Shown here piece by piece: positions 62,567 through 64,000 of a stretch of 64,000 bases of DNA. The notes under the pieces were generated by a model. It saw only the letters and a program-made list of their open reading frames with translations, ran no database searches and had not been told where the DNA came from. A program made the position numbers and the translations under genes. How positions within the stretch are numbered: the stretch's first letter is position 1; each line of letters begins with the position of its first letter. Location of the stretch: NCBI RefSeq assembly GCF_018882155.1, contig NZ_JACVPA010000001.1, positions 496,001-560,000 on the forward strand. Direction: 5' to 3'. The stretch comes from Polynucleobacter nymphae (GTDB lineage: Bacteria > Pseudomonadota > Gammaproteobacteria > Burkholderiales > Burkholderiaceae).

Positions 62567-63628
62567 ATGACCCAAGATATACAAACCACTGAACCCCGCC
62601 TGACCTCCCTATCACATGGTGGTGGCTGCGGTTGCAAGATTGCCCCAGGTGTTCTTTCTGAAATCCTCAAGAATGTTCCACAACTACCTTTTCCAAAAGA
62701 ATTACTCATTGGCATTGAGACTTCTGATGATGCGGCTGTTTATCAAATCAATGAATCTCAAGCAATCGTGGCAACGACTGATTTTTTCATGCCCATCGTG
62801 GATGATCCATTTGATTTTGGGAAGATCGCTGCAACTAATGCCATCAGTGATATCTATGCCATGGGCGGCACACCGATATTTGCACTGGCCTTAGTAGGTA
62901 TGCCGATTAAGGTTCTATCTAATAAGACGATTGCCCGAATTCTAGAAGGCGGTGCTGAAGCCTGCCGAACTGCTGGCATTCCAATTGCAGGTGGCCACAC
63001 CATTGATTCAGTTGAGCCGATCTATGGATTGGTTGCTATTGGACTAGTAGATCCTAAGAGGGTCAAGAGTAATGCCAGCGCAAAGCCTGGCGATGTGTTG
63101 ATATTAGGTAAGCCACTTGGAGTAGGCATTCTGTCGGCAGCTCTGAAAAAGGATTTGCTAGGGCCGGATGGATATCGGGAGATGATTTCCAATACTACTA
63201 AGCTCAATGCTGCAGGGCCAGACTTAGCAAAGCTAGCAGGTGTCCATGCCTTAACGGATGTCACTGGATTTGGATTGGCTGGCCATACCCTTGAATTGGC
63301 GAGAGGTTCTCACTGCACTGCCCATATTGATTGGAGCCAGGTTCCACTACTCTCTAATGTGCAGACATTAGCGGATAACGGAGTAATCACTGGCGCTTCT
63401 GATCGTAATTGGGAAAGTTATGGCTCTGATGTCAGCATTCCTGCCAACTTCACTCCAGCACAACTGGCTTTATTGACTGATCCACAAACGAGCGGTGGCT
63501 TACTGGTTTCTTGTGCTCCGGAATCTGTACAAGAAGTCCTAGACATCTTTAATCAACATCAATTCTTAGGTGCACGCGTCATCGGCCAAATGGGTAAACG
63601 ACAAGAAAAACCTTTAGTGGTTTCTTGA
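62567..63628 (+). CDS. selD: Selenophosphate synthetase SelD
   Basis: 353-residue enzyme making selenophosphate from selenide and ATP. The catalytic cysteine and lysine lie in the flexible N-terminal segment GGGCGCKI (Cys21, Lys24), so this form uses cysteine, not selenocysteine. Later motifs are TSDDAAVYQINESQAIVATTDFF, FGKIAATNAISDIYAMGG and IAGGHTIDSVEPIYGLVAIG (partial quotes). It supplies selenocysteine synthesis or 2-selenouridine in tRNA; no selA, selB or selU gene is in the window to tell which. Its last 15 bases overlap the convergent cupin gene. Confidence 0.95.
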   Translation: MTQDIQTTEPRLTSLSHGGGCGCKIAPGVLSEILKNVPQLPFPKELLIGIETSDDAAVYQINESQAIVATTDFFMPIVDDPFDFGKIAATNAISDIYAMGGTPIFALALVGMPIKVLSNKTIARILEGGAEACRTAGIPIAGGHTIDSVEPIYGLVAIGLVDPKRVKSNASAKPGDVLILGKPLGVGILSAALKKDLLGPDGYREMISNTTKLNAAGPDLAKLAGVHALTDVTGFGLAGHTLELARGSHCTAHIDWSQVPLLSNVQTLADNGVITGASDRNWESYGSDVSIPANFTPAQLALLTDPQTSGGLLVSCAPESVQEVLDIFNQHQFLGARVIGQMGKRQEKPLVVS

Positions 63629-63883
63629 AGCTAAATAGATCACTCCATTAGGGCCATAAGTCTCTGAGTGGAGCTCTTCAAACCCAAGCTGAAAAACATC
63701 TCCAACGGAGTATGTCCTTCGATTTCCCTGAATTAAGATATCGATACTTCCATCGATCACTAAAGCTTTCACTGCAAATGAATGGGTGTGATCATTTAAA
63801 AAACCATTTGGGGCTTGCCTTACTTCAATGGGTTCAGGATAGCCCTCTTGCTGCAACATCTGCATAAACTGGCTTGCATTCAT
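63614..63883 (-). CDS. Small cupin-fold protein
   Basis: 89 residues with the cupin landmarks NDHTHSFAVKALVIDGSIDI, RTYSVGDVFQLGFEELHSETYG (each quoted in part). The metal-binding histidines would be those in NDHTH and ELHSE. Small cupins of this kind bind metals or small ligands and can act as enzymes or sensors; nothing here defines the role. It overlaps the end of selD by 15 bases, tail to tail. Confidence 0.75.
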   Translation of the reverse strand: MNASQFMQMLQQEGYPEPIEVRQAPNGFLNDHTHSFAVKALVIDGSIDILIQGNRRTYSVGDVFQLGFEELHSETYGPNGVIYLASRNH

Positions 63884-63909
63884 AACAGGCTAGCAATAGA
63901 TCAATAAAA

Positions 63910-63935
63910 AAGCCTAGCTGATGAAGGCTAGGCTT
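63910..63935 (-). terminator. Rho-independent terminator of the gene at the window end
   Basis: Stem AAGCCTAGC / GCTAGGCTT with an 8-base loop. On the minus strand it is followed by TTTTTATTG. It lies 22 bases past the stop of the reverse-strand frame that enters from the right edge, supporting that frame as a real gene. Confidence 0.75.
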
Positions 63936-63956
63936 AGAGGCGAATGTGCTTGAGAA

Positions 63957-64000
63957 TTACTTCTTAGCTTCCATCGCCTCTTTTGTAGCGGTAATTTCTT
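63957..64000 (-). CDS. C-terminus of a gene cut by the window edge
   Basis: On the minus strand a frame ends EITATKEAMEAKK-stop, with TAA at 63959-63957. The terminator 22 bases further on supports it as the real 3' end of a gene whose body lies beyond the window. A short Ala/Lys/Glu tail of this kind fits, among many others, phasins; the fragment is too short to assign. Confidence 0.5.
   Translation of the reverse strand, partial: EITATKEAMEAKK

Overview
The window looks like a chromosome segment of a freshwater betaproteobacterium of the Burkholderiaceae, most like Polynucleobacter. The clues are moderate GC, very short intergenic gaps, many Bug-type tripartite tricarboxylate transporter (TTT) receptors, and typical proteobacterial housekeeping genes (trxA, rho, type-B rpmE, dsbB, addAB, feoAB). 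It also carries part of a bacteriochlorophyll gene cluster, so the strain is probably an aerobic anoxygenic phototroph. The genus is inferred from gene content and style, not from a marker gene.

Region by region: 1-9.8 kb is photosynthetic. bchI and bchD (magnesium chelatase) face an inverted bchO. They are followed by a membrane-anchored alpha/beta hydrolase, a light-dependent protochlorophyllide reductase (LPOR, por), and the three genes of the dark-operative enzyme, bchNBL, on the other strand. Two unrelated enzymes for the same step therefore sit side by side. 10-13.5 kb holds small membrane proteins, an NAD-dependent epimerase-like gene and an MsbA-type ABC exporter. 13.7-15.1 kb is a small toxin-antitoxin-like island: a winged-helix/MNT nucleotidyltransferase fusion, a HEPN gene broken by an in-frame TGA, and an overlapping HigA-type antitoxin without HigB. 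A tandem palindrome overlaps its promoter.

15-30 kb is catabolic: an IlvD/Edd sugar-acid dehydratase, six Bug receptors, a maleate isomerase/arylmalonate decarboxylase homologue without its catalytic cysteines, a PEP mutase/isocitrate lyase-fold enzyme, an amidohydrolase and a tartrate dehydrogenase. It is interrupted by umuDC with a strong LexA box. 30-43.5 kb is mainly housekeeping: addAB, trxA, rho with a C-rich leader, rpmE, a glycosyltransferase-like membrane protein, a MATE exporter and small envelope proteins. 43.6-54.3 kb is a second catabolic/envelope region. It has three more Bug receptors, dsbB with a coupled small membrane gene, three FAH-family hydrolases (one with a twin-arginine signal), a class II aldolase with a Sec signal, a cytochrome c, and paired membrane and secreted proteins of unknown function.

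54.4-57.8 kb is an iron region: feoAB diverges from a cupredoxin and outer-membrane barrel operon across two Fur-like boxes. The last stretch has molybdate- and tungstate-type binding proteins without permeases, an exported protein, a GNAT acetyltransferase, ybgC, rhlE, selD and a cupin. It ends in the terminator and last codons of a reverse-strand gene cut by the window edge.

No rRNA, tRNA, CRISPR array or insertion sequence was recognised. Nine Bug receptors occur with no TctA/TctB membrane genes, so any transport through them must use permeases encoded elsewhere.
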